DNA of 7,309 nucleotides, taken from contig JASLXP010000336.1 in NCBI GenBank assembly GCA_030740295.1, forward strand, positions 1 through 7,309, read 5' to 3'. Of this stretch, positions 1 through 7,000 are shown in pieces. This DNA comes from Planctomycetota bacterium. Its GTDB lineage: Bacteria > Planctomycetota > PUPC01 > JACPCR01. Under the pieces are notes generated by a model. It ran no database searches. It saw nothing but the letters and a program-made list of their open reading frames with translations, and was not told the origin of the DNA. The position numbers and the translations under genes were made by a program. The stretch's first letter is position 1, and every line of letters begins with the position of its first letter.

Positions 1-213
1 GCGCAGTTCGGCGAGTTCCAGGACCACTACGTCCTTTGCCTTTGTTCCGGCATTGGTCAGTTTTGCCCACCGCGCGATCTGCCCTCCCGAGCCCGGCTGA
101 ACGCTTTCCCAGCCGCGGGGAACTTTGACGCTGATGCCGAAAGCTGGGAATTCTTCCACGCCTGCGTGGAGCGAGGTGAAAACAAGGATTGAGAGGCAGA
201 TTCTGCAAATCAT
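1..213 (-). CDS. Secreted protein of unknown function, N-terminal 71 residues only
   Basis: The minus strand has an open frame from an ATG at 213 down to base 1 with no stop, so the C-terminal part lies outside the window. The first 18 residues, MICRICLSILVFTSLHAG, look like a Sec signal peptide: a basic residue, a hydrophobic core, then a small-residue cleavage site near HAG. The mature part begins EEFPAFGISVKVPRGWE and continues with a mix of short hydrophobic and polar stretches ending VVVLELAEL, which suggests a beta-rich extracytoplasmic domain. I do not recognise the family. ATG 213 is the only sensible start, because the signal peptide begins there and no further upstream start was seen in frame. 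No good Shine-Dalgarno sequence precedes it; the upstream bases are pyrimidine-rich. It is transcribed away from the activator gene. A strong terminator on its own strand stands 148 bases upstream, so its promoter is probably between 214 and 360, unless that terminator is a leader attenuator. Confidence 0.7.
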   Translation of the reverse strand, partial: MICRICLSILVFTSLHAGVEEFPAFGISVKVPRGWESVQPGSGGQIARWAKLTNAGTKAKDVVVLELAELR

Positions 214-360
214 GGATGAAGGTGGATGGTGGAGTTGAGAAATAGCTGGAATACCTCTCTTTGTCTGTTTCGCCCGGACTTTATTTTCGGCGACGCTCGG
301 ACAATATCTGGCTTTCCAGGCGCGAATGATGCCTGCACCACCGTTCAAACTCAAAGTACA

Positions 361-405
361 TAAAAAAAGCGTGCCCATTCGGCCCGGTAAGGTGAATGGA
401 CACGC
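361..405 (-). terminator. Strong Rho-independent terminator, minus strand
   Basis: Read on the minus strand, GCGTGTCCATTC (394-405) pairs with GAATGGGCACGC (369-380) across a 13-base loop. The stem has 12 pairs with a single U-G wobble. It is followed directly by seven T residues (362-368), the standard layout of an intrinsic terminator. On the plus strand the A-run precedes the hairpin, so it would not terminate in that direction. No gene on the minus strand ends here. It must therefore end either an unannotated short transcript starting upstream (above 405), or a conditional leader of the secreted-protein gene starting at 213. Confidence 0.75.
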
Positions 406-510
406 TCTGTCTATGCAGCTTCTACGACAAGTTTCCACCACATAAACGGGATAAAAGGCCGTACCCCCGTACACACTAAGCCATGGACCTTTTATCCGAT
501 TCTATCGGTC
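361..510 (-). ncRNA. Candidate structured small RNA or attenuator leader
   Basis: Upstream of the terminator, the minus-strand transcript can form a 10-pair perfect stem. GGATAAAAGG (488-497) pairs with CCTTTTATCC (449-458), and the stem extends by two G-C pairs past a bulged U. Inside its loop sits a small GTAC-GGGG-GTAC hairpin (461-472). A second hairpin, CCGAT-AGA-ATCGG (496-508), overlaps the long stem by two bases, so the two could be alternatives. No recognised riboswitch or housekeeping RNA motif was seen; 6S, SRP, tmRNA, RNase P and TPP were considered. The 5' end is unknown, and the upper bound given is only where the structure stops. It could be an independent sRNA or a regulatory leader of the gene starting at 213. 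Confidence 0.35.
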
Positions 511-575
511 TGCCCCTGAAACAAACCGAATATTTGATTTCAAGTTTTCAAAGTCGCGCCATTTCGAGACAGTTG

Positions 576-598
576 CCTTCGTTCAGGCGCAACGAAGG
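576..598. repeat. Perfect 8-bp inverted repeat
   Basis: CCTTCGTT (576-583) and AACGAAGG (591-598) are exact reverse complements separated by seven bases. Neither side carries a T-run, so it is not an intrinsic terminator. It could be a regulator operator or an RNA hairpin on either strand. Confidence 0.5.
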
Positions 599-686
599 AC
601 TTACATAGAAATCCGTGTTCCAAAAGGCTGGAATGCCACCGAGATTCTCAGAATTCCGTGCGATGATTACTGTTTTCCGATCTCAT

Positions 687-698
687 CATTAATTAATG
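687..698. repeat. 12-bp perfect palindrome CATTAATTAATG
   Basis: CATTAATTAATG is identical to its own reverse complement. It lies in the most AT-rich part of the intergenic region (about 680-710), roughly midway between the two divergent genes. Such a site could bind a dimeric regulator or be an AT-rich promoter-proximal element, but AT-rich DNA also produces palindromes by chance. Confidence 0.4.
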
Positions 699-814
699 TA
701 TTTAATTCCAATGGCTTAGATTCCTGACGAGTGCAACTGAAATTGGCCAAATCGGTGGATTCGCTCATGGATGCCGTCATCATTCCTCCCAACGTCGCGC
801 CGAAACGATACAGT

Positions 815-843
815 TTGGTTTGTTATGACTCTTGTGCTTTAAT
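815..843 (+). promoter_or_regulatory. Candidate sigma70-type promoter for the activator gene
   Basis: TTGGTT (815-820) and TTTAAT (838-843) are separated by exactly 17 bases. The -10 hexamer matches the consensus at five of six positions, while the -35 matches at only three or four. Transcription would start near 850 and leave an untranslated leader of about 265 bases before the ATG at 1116. That leader would include the 958-994 hairpin and the CATTACT repeats. Confidence 0.3.
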
Positions 844-931
844 TCGAGTCTAATAGTTGGCTCGGAGCACCTTATTGGACCTTCACCATTACTACATCGC
901 GTCCGGATAGAGACTGCCTCGTATTACCAAG

Positions 932-947
932 AGGGGCCACGTTTGCT
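932..947 (+). promoter_or_regulatory. Weak candidate sigma54 (-24/-12) promoter
   Basis: The required GG (933-934) and GC (945-946) dinucleotides are exactly ten bases apart. The -12 element is a full TTGCT, while the -24 element, AGGGGCC, fits TGGCACG poorly. The predicted start is about 958, the first base of the 12-pair hairpin. Because the downstream gene encodes a sigma54 activator, autoregulation would make sense. The GG-N10-GC pattern is common by chance, so support is limited. Confidence 0.22.
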
Positions 948-957
948 GCGTAGTGCA

Positions 958-994
958 GGCGCTCCGCGACTGCAAGAACTCGTCGCGGAGCGCC
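958..994 (+). repeat. 12-bp perfect inverted repeat, possible 5'-leader hairpin
   Basis: GGCGCTCCGCGA (958-969) and TCGCGGAGCGCC (983-994) are exact reverse complements around a 13-base loop. The stem is very GC-rich and would be very stable in RNA. No T-run follows on the plus strand (the next bases are GAGACC), so it is not a standard intrinsic terminator. It lies 121 bases before the activator ATG. It could stabilise the leader RNA, hinder ribosomes or transcription, or act as an operator in DNA. Confidence 0.6.
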
Positions 995-1115
995 GAGACC
1001 ACCTACCGCACATTACTTACTTGTTGCTCAACTCATTACTTCCCTGAAGAGGACTCCTCCCAACACCAAGGGCTGTCACCTTTCGGCACATTACTCATTA
1101 CTTCATCGCGTCCCC

Positions 1116-3017
1116 ATGCCTTTCCTGACAATCATTGACGGTCCTGGAGTTGGAAATTCCTTTGACCTGGATATCGGGGAGCAGGTTGTCGGGCGTGAGC
1201 TGACTGCGGACATCCCGCTCAACAGCCTCATGGTCTCGAGGCGTCATGCCAGGGTGTATCAGAAAGATGACCAGTTCTTTCTGCAGGATCTGGGAAGCCA
1301 GAATGGGACGTTTGTAAACGGCCTGCCCGCGGACCTGCATTCCCTCGCCGCGAACGATGAAATCGTCATTGGGGAAGTCGTGCTGAATTTTTCGGATTCC
1401 TTGATGTCCGGCACTGGGGTTCACAGCGCGCTGCAGACATCGTCTGATTCGGCGGTCTTGTCCTTGACCGAGACCATACAGAGCCCGCCCGAACACATCA
1501 GCAAGATTGTCGAGCCAGAGCAGCGCTGGCGACGTCTGCCCAAAGACATCCGCAGCCTGGCCGTTCTCAATGAGATCTCGCAGATGGTGGCCAAGACTCA
1601 GACGATGGAGCAGTTTCTCAATCGTCTGCTGGAGCTTGTGATCAACTCTACTGAGGCAGACCGCGGCGCGGCGTTGCTTTTGAATGCACGTTCCAATCAG
1701 CTCTCGGTGAGGGCATCGCGCAATCGCGCCGGCCAGGCAGAGATTCAATACAGCAGGTCGATTATCCGGTACGTCCTCAAGCGCGGTATCGGCATCCTCA
1801 GCCCAAGCCCTTACGAAGACGACCGATTCAATGCAAGCGACAGCGTCACTGACCTGGGACTGCGGTCTATCATCTGCGTGCCGATGCGGGTCCGAAACAG
1901 AACCATCGGCATCATCACGCTGGACAGCGCTGAGGGCGAAGACTTTCAGCAGCAGCATCTCTACCTCCTCAATACCGTAGCCGCGCAGGCCGCTCTCTTT
2001 ATCGATAATCTGCGGCTTCAGGAGAATCAGAAGCGGGCCAATCTAGGCGTCCGCCGCAGCCTGCAGAGCGAAAATCTTGTCATCGGCAAGAGCCGGCGAA
2101 TGCGCGAGATTATCGACGTCGTCAAGATTGTGGCTCCCACGGATTCGACGGTCTTGATTCGGGGCGAGAGCGGTTCGGGCAAAGAGGTCATTGCCCGAAC
2201 CATCCACCGTCAAAGCGATCGCAGGGATAAGCCGATGGTCGCAGTCAATTGCGGGGCCCTCTCACCCACCGTCCTCGAGAGCGAGCTCTTCGGTCACGAA
2301 AAAGGCGCGTTTACCGGTGCGATTCAACAGCGCCTTGGCCGGTTCGAGTTGGCTGATGGTGGCACGCTTTTTCTCGATGAGATCAGCGAGATGCCACTGG
2401 AGCTTCAGGTGCGGTTGCTGCGTGTCTTGCAGGAGCAGGAATTCGAGAGGGTCGGGGGACAGAAGACGATTAAGGTGGATGTCCGCATCATCACCGCGAC
2501 TAACCGGGATCTCATCAAAGCCATCCGCAACGGCAGCTTTCGTGAAGACCTGTATTTCCGCCTGAAGGTCATCGAGCTTGAAATGCCGCCCCTTCGTGAG
2601 CGCATCGATGATGTTCCGCTGCTCGCGCAGCATTTCCTTCAAAGCTACGCGGGAGAAATGGGCAGGCCAACGCCGACGCTGTCCGAGGAAGCACTGGTGG
2701 CCATGACCCGCTATCCCTGGCCGGGCAACATTCGCGAACTCAAGAACGCCATCGAAAGGGCCGTCGTGCTCACCCGGGATGACGTGATTCAACCCCATGA
2801 GCTCCCTCTCACCAGCCACATGGGCGATGACCCCGAGGATTCGGACGATGATTACACCCTCGCCGGTTCGGAAGAACGCCAGATAAGAAAAGTCCTCCGC
2901 GTCACTGAGTGGAACAAGACCCAGGCATCCAAACTCCTTGGCATCTCGAGGGCCCGCCTCGACCGCAAAATCAAAGATTACGATATCACTAAGGCATCCA
3001 TGATGAAGGACACCTGA
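1116..3017 (+). CDS. Sigma54-dependent transcriptional activator, FHA-GAF-AAA+-Fis HTH
   Basis: This 633-residue protein remodels sigma54 RNA polymerase. An N-terminal FHA domain (about 1-95) carries the phosphothreonine-binding signature: G26-R27, S41-R-R-H44 and N63-G64. A GAF domain (about 145-300) follows. The AAA+ core (about 320-560) has Walker A GESGSGKE (350-357), the sigma54-contact loop GAFTGA (397-402), Walker B LFLDE (418-422), ATNRDL (461-466), FREDLYFRL (475-483) and WPGNIREL (535-542). A Fis-type helix-turn-helix (about 585-622) ends the protein. All catalytic motifs look intact. There is no receiver domain, so the input is probably a Ser/Thr kinase signal through FHA plus a ligand or redox cue through GAF. 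The start gives FHA at the usual place, but no Shine-Dalgarno sequence precedes it (upstream is TCGCGTCCCC). An acidic linker (DDPEDSDDD, 571-579) separates the AAA+ and DNA-binding parts. The gene overlaps the next one by one base. Its target genes are not identified. Confidence 0.95.
   Translation: MPFLTIIDGPGVGNSFDLDIGEQVVGRELTADIPLNSLMVSRRHARVYQKDDQFFLQDLGSQNGTFVNGLPADLHSLAANDEIVIGEVVLNFSDSLMSGTGVHSALQTSSDSAVLSLTETIQSPPEHISKIVEPEQRWRRLPKDIRSLAVLNEISQMVAKTQTMEQFLNRLLELVINSTEADRGAALLLNARSNQLSVRASRNRAGQAEIQYSRSIIRYVLKRGIGILSPSPYEDDRFNASDSVTDLGLRSIICVPMRVRNRTIGIITLDSAEGEDFQQQHLYLLNTVAAQAALFIDNLRLQENQKRANLGVRRSLQSENLVIGKSRRMREIIDVVKIVAPTDSTVLIRGESGSGKEVIARTIHRQSDRRDKPMVAVNCGALSPTVLESELFGHEKGAFTGAIQQRLGRFELADGGTLFLDEISEMPLELQVRLLRVLQEQEFERVGGQKTIKVDVRIITATNRDLIKAIRNGSFREDLYFRLKVIELEMPPLRERIDDVPLLAQHFLQSYAGEMGRPTPTLSEEALVAMTRYPWPGNIRELKNAIERAVVLTRDDVIQPHELPLTSHMGDDPEDSDDDYTLAGSEERQIRKVLRVTEWNKTQASKLLGISRARLDRKIKDYDITKASMMKDT
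3006..3010 (+). promoter_or_regulatory. Shine-Dalgarno site inside the activator's last codons
   Basis: AAGGA lies six bases before the ATG at 3017, within the end of the activator coding sequence. Together with the TGATG stop-start overlap (3015-3019), it indicates translational coupling. It is the only clear ribosome binding site among the four genes in the window. Confidence 0.7.
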
Positions 3018-3763
3018 TGCACGCACTCATCCTGGCCGCGGGGTACGCCACACGCATGTATCCATTGACGAGGGATACGCCCAAATCGCTTCTGCCCGTG
3101 GCCGGCAAGCCGGTCATCGATTACATCATTCCGAAGATTGAGGAAGTGGAGGGCCTCACCGGGATCACGCTGGTTTCGAATGCGCGGTTTCATGAAAAGT
3201 TCGTCAAATGGAGCGAGGGCAGCGAAGGGGGAACGCCCGTCAAGATCATCAACGATGGTTCGACGGACAACGATTCACGGCTGGGCGCGATCGGCGATCT
3301 GAATCTGTTTCTCTCAGAGCAGGGCACAGATGAAGACCTGATGGTCATTGCCGGCGACAACATTTTTGAATTCAGCCTGGCGGAATTTGCCGTCTTCTAC
3401 GAATACAAAGGCAGCACAGCGGCTATCACCATTCGGGAACAGAACGACCCGGTAACGCTTCGCCGAACAGGAGTGGTGGAAGTAGATGACGAATGGCGCG
3501 TCCTCAGCTTCGAAGAGAAGCCCGAACGGCCCCGCTCAAACTACGCATGCCCTGCTTTCTACATTTACGGGAGCGACGCGCTTCGCCTGGTCAAGGATTA
3601 CATCCAGCAGGGAAACAATCCCGATGCGCCCGGAAACTTCGTCGCCTGGCTCCACTCGCGCCTGCCGGTTTACGCGTATCTGTTCCATGAGATGCGCTAC
3701 GACATCGGCAACATGGAATCCTACCATGAAGTGGATCGGATTTATTCTGAACGGCTTGGATAG
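3017..3763 (+). CDS. Sugar-phosphate nucleotidyltransferase (NTP_transferase family)
   Basis: This 248-residue cytoplasmic enzyme should join a sugar 1-phosphate and an NTP to give an NDP-sugar and pyrophosphate. The N-terminus has the nucleotide-binding signature LAAGYATRMYPLT (6-18) followed by TPKSLLPVAGKP (21-32), whose lysine normally contacts the substrate. AGDN (112-115) supplies the usual metal-binding aspartate, and EEKPERP (166-172) and the C-terminal YDIGN (228-232) are further family motifs. The GxGTR glycine is alanine here (GYATR), a variant I recall from related proteins. The length matches the bare catalytic domain, with no left-handed beta-helix acyltransferase or other extension. 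It resembles RmlA-like thymidylyltransferases and UTP-glucose-1-phosphate uridylyltransferases, but sugar and base specificity cannot be read from the sequence. The one-base overlap and internal ribosome site tie it to the FHA activator, which suggests expression as one unit. Confidence 0.9.
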   Translation: MHALILAAGYATRMYPLTRDTPKSLLPVAGKPVIDYIIPKIEEVEGLTGITLVSNARFHEKFVKWSEGSEGGTPVKIINDGSTDNDSRLGAIGDLNLFLSEQGTDEDLMVIAGDNIFEFSLAEFAVFYEYKGSTAAITIREQNDPVTLRRTGVVEVDDEWRVLSFEEKPERPRSNYACPAFYIYGSDALRLVKDYIQQGNNPDAPGNFVAWLHSRLPVYAYLFHEMRYDIGNMESYHEVDRIYSERLG

Positions 3764-4024
3764 CAGGTTTCCGTGGATGACCGAACTGAGTTTCAAGGCA
3801 GTCCAATCAGGTTTTGTCTGAGATTTCTTTTTCCGGATTGCCTCGGAGAGTGAGACCTGCCACTTGAAAAACCTGGCGTCGCGAAGTGAGATGGGCTTGG
3901 CCGTTTCTGAGATTGTCGAATTCGATGACTGAGAATCAGACCCATCGGGTTACAGTCTTTTCGGCAGCCTACACCAGTACGTAGCGGACATGCAGGCCAG
4001 CCCGGAATATTCACAAGAAACCAC
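3764..4024. other. Intergenic gap between nucleotidyltransferase and lyase genes
   Basis: These 261 bases contain no convincing gene. No hairpin followed by a T-run was found after the nucleotidyltransferase stop, so termination here is unproven. Small features include a 10-base palindrome TCGAATTCGA (3916-3925) and a direct repeat TCTGAGATT (3817-3825 and 3906-3914). No sigma54 -24/-12 pair with correct spacing was seen, and the best sigma70-like pair is poor. The gap is long enough to hold a promoter for the lyase. Confidence 0.5.
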
Positions 4025-7000
4025 ATGAGACCATTCCTCTTACTGCTGCTCTTCCCATGCGTGGCGCCCTCACACGCCGGTGTGACGGGCCGCTACGTCC
4101 GGCTCGAAGCTCCCGTCTCGCTGCGGATGGAGCTGCACGAAATCGAGGTCTACAGCCGCCGGAAGAATATTGCCTTCACGAACAACATCGTCTTTGCAGG
4201 GGTCGGCGGACGCGGCATCGATATCAATCATCGGCGGGCAAGCATCCGGCTCAACGACGGCCAGAAGGATACCAACACTCGCGGATTGCGGTGCGAGGCG
4301 GGTAAGCATGTCAACCCCTGGGTGGAGATCGATCTGGGTGCGACTCACCCTATCGACGAGGTGATCGTTTACCGGTCGAAACGGCCGCAATACCATGATC
4401 GTCATCTGCGTCTGTTGACGATCCTCGACGCGCAGCGCCGCATTGTCGCGTACATCAAATTCGATATCCGGCACCAGGATTTCAAGGAAGGCATCATGAA
4501 GTTCTCGGTGGAGCAGACCAAGTCTGTTTTCGCCCAATACAAGATTCCGGCAAACGCGGGCGAGTGGATTCCACTCGGCGATTTCCTGGATGTCCTTCAG
4601 CCACCGAAGCTTCCGGACTCGGCGGAGCGCATGGCAGCGTTCAAGAACCGGAACTCACCTGAAGCAGTCAAGGAACTGGCGGGACAGTTCTTTGCACGAA
4701 TTGACATTACACGCCCTCAACTGGCCGATGTGCGTGCCAGGTTTGAAGCCGGAGATCATCGAGGCGCGCTGGATACGTTCCGCGATCATTTCTTCAAAAG
4801 AATCGAGGGGCTGGAAAATCTCTGGGGCCACTCGGTTGCACCCTCGATGTATGCGGCGCACGCGGAGGACCTGTTGAACGGCACTGCGGTCTCATTCCAG
4901 CAGAGCCACAATTCTGCCAGCGTGCAGGCATTCGAATTTGAACCGGGACGGATGCATTGGGCTCATATCCCCGAGGACAAAAGTAAACAACGTGATGCGC
5001 TGACCATTGCCCGGGCTAATGCCTACATCAATCATCTCCAGCGGCCGCTGCTCTGGGCCTACGCGGAAACGGGCCGCAAAAAATATCTCGACCGATGGAC
5101 TGAGATCACCGACGACTGGGCCATGAACTTTGTCCGTGATGCAGAGGCGTCCCCGCATGTCATCCGTCACTACTTTGTCAAAGAAGGCCTTCAGCAGTTC
5201 TTCTATTTCTGTTTCGAGCTCGGACAGATCTCTTCAGAGAACGGAGCACTGAAAAGGCACTTCTCGTCAACGACTCTCGCCCGGCTGCTCATGCTGGTTG
5301 CTGAAGAATATCCCCCGGCCTACTGGCGCGTCTGCCGAAAGACGGTCTTTAACCACACTTACAACGCGCTTATCGCCGCCTTCCTTTGCGGGGACATCCT
5401 CGATGATTTTCACGGGGGACAACGTCTCACCCGCGAAGCCCGCCAGCACCTCGAGCGTATCTGGACCTACGGTATCAGCCGCGACGGTTCCATGATGGAG
5501 ATTGGAGACGAAGGCCACCTGACCATGCATCTGCGTATCGGCCGAATCTACCGCTGGCTGCTCAAGAAGAAGCCGCCCTGGCTGACGAAATCTTTCCGGA
5601 CCAGATTCGAGGACGCCTGGCGCACCACCTGCACATACGTCATCCGGCACATTACACCCGACGGCTACGGCCATCGGTTCAGCTCAAAGGACATGTTCCC
5701 GGCCATCTGGTCTCTCACCAGAGATGAGAACATCATCGGCGGCCAGAAAATCCCATCAAAGACGTGGCACGATCCAGACATCTTTTCGCAGCCGGAGGTC
5801 AAGGCTATCCTCGACACCGTGTACGGCCGCGGCCTAAAGCGTGAGAAGCTCTCCGAGAGCCGGCAGGCATCCTGGGATGAAGTCGCAGCCTGTTACCGCG
5901 GCGAATACAAAGGACCGCCCAAGATGGTCTCGGACTGGCTGCCTTACGCAGGGCTTCATTATCTGCGCAGCGGATGGGGGCCCGACGACTCCTTTGTTCA
6001 CATGTTCGGGCAAAAGGCAGGCTCGGAATCTTCAAACCCGTCAGAGTGGAATACCGAGTTGCGATTCTGGTCTCACGGCAGCCCGCGGCTGAGAATCTCT
6101 CCCGTGACGATAGATGGCAAGAAGCAGCATCCCGATTACAGAAGGCAGTCGCTTTCGCCTGGCAGCAAAACTCAACGGCTGACTCAGGCCCCGCAGACAC
6201 CGGTTGCCGGGCGATGGCATTCGTCAGCGATATTCGATTTTGCCGAAGCCTTTTACGACGGCGTCTATCAGAATGTGACCCGTGTCCGTTTCGGGCAATC
6301 CAATGAACAGAGCCTTCCCAGCGGGGAAGGTCTGGAGGTCAAGGGAGTCCGGGCGGTCCGGCAGGTTCTTCAGCATCGGCCCTCCAGGATCTTTATCGTT
6401 ATCGACCGCGTCACTTTTCCTGAGCTCGCCGTCCATCACGTGGGATGGAGCCATGGCAACTGGCTTTCAGACAGAGAGCGCAGTAACAGCGCCAGGCCAG
6501 ATGAAGAGAAGCCCCGGCTGAACATCCGATTCTTCTCCAGTACAGAGATCAAGGCTGCCGCAGGGGATGTGCTGCGCGGCCTGTCACCGGGAAGGCCTCG
6601 CGATGCGATTGAATATTCCGCTCGGACAAGAGGTGAATTCCTCCTCGTCACCGTCATGCGTTGCTCCAAGGATCAAAAGGAACAGACCTTTGAAGATCTG
6701 AGCGACGACGAGAAGATTGCCTTCACAACCCCAACACCTGGCGGCGGTGAACTGAGTTTTTCCGCGGCGAAGAAAAGCGGAAATCCAGACAACAATGATG
6801 CAGAGGTGCTCCTGAAATGGAGAAGGCCGGGAGGCAGGCTCAGCGGGCTCTGGTTTGGGAAGACCAGAAACAAAGATGAATTCGGTTACGAGTTTTCCTC
6901 GCCCGGGCTGCTGACGCTTGGTGCGATTCGGAAGCCGATTGTGCCCGTCCGGATAGAGCCCGTGACGCAGGTGTTCACCGGGAGTCTGGATGTGACTCTC

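Larger units (their letters stand above)
887..1104 (+). repeat. Five copies of heptamer CATTACT upstream of the activator gene
   Basis: CATTACT occurs at 887-893, 1011-1017, 1034-1040, 1089-1095 and 1096-1102, all on the plus strand, with the last two head to tail. The first and last copies sit in a longer direct repeat, CATTACT(A/T)CATCGCGTCC (887-904 and 1096-1113), which matches at 17 of 18 bases. Two other longer matches are GCACATTACT (1008 and 1086) and ACTCATTACTTC (1031 and 1093). The cluster ends 13 bases before the activator start codon. The sites may bind a regulator or be decayed tandem duplications. Confidence 0.6.
214..1115. other. Divergent intergenic region with no convincing gene
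   Basis: These 902 bases separate the minus-strand secreted-protein gene from the plus-strand activator gene. Only short open frames exist, and they have no ribosome binding site, recognisable domain or coherent composition. The stretch 660-720 is AT-rich compared with the flanking genes. The region holds a minus-strand terminator, several perfect inverted repeats, a 12-base palindrome, a repeated heptamer family and candidate promoters, each listed separately. No tRNA, rRNA, insertion sequence or CRISPR array was recognised. Confidence 0.7.

Noticed and set aside
361..510. 6S RNA, SRP RNA or a known riboswitch
   Set aside because: The local hairpins do not form a single long rod with a central bubble as in 6S, and no SRP, TPP, SAM, cobalamin or glycine core motif was found.
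767..853. 28-codon plus-strand open frame starting ATGGATGCC
   Set aside because: No Shine-Dalgarno sequence or conserved feature supports it, and it overlaps the candidate sigma70 promoter.
958..994. Intrinsic terminator on the plus strand
   Set aside because: The stem is strong, but no T-run follows it in either direction.
887..1104. CRISPR array
   Set aside because: The repeat unit is only 7-18 bases, spacing is irregular, and no cas gene is present.
832..1138. Two short overlapping plus-strand open frames (71 and 61 codons)
   Set aside because: They lie over the repeats and hairpin of the intergenic region, have no ribosome binding site or domain, and one runs into the activator gene in a different frame.
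1098..1958. 286-codon open frame on the minus strand
   Set aside because: It is antisense to the FHA and GAF coding part of the activator, shows no domain or ribosome site, and is best explained as a shadow of that gene.
2262..3026. 254-codon open frame on the minus strand
   Set aside because: It is antisense to the intact AAA+ and Fis region of the activator, and its translation shows no recognisable motif.
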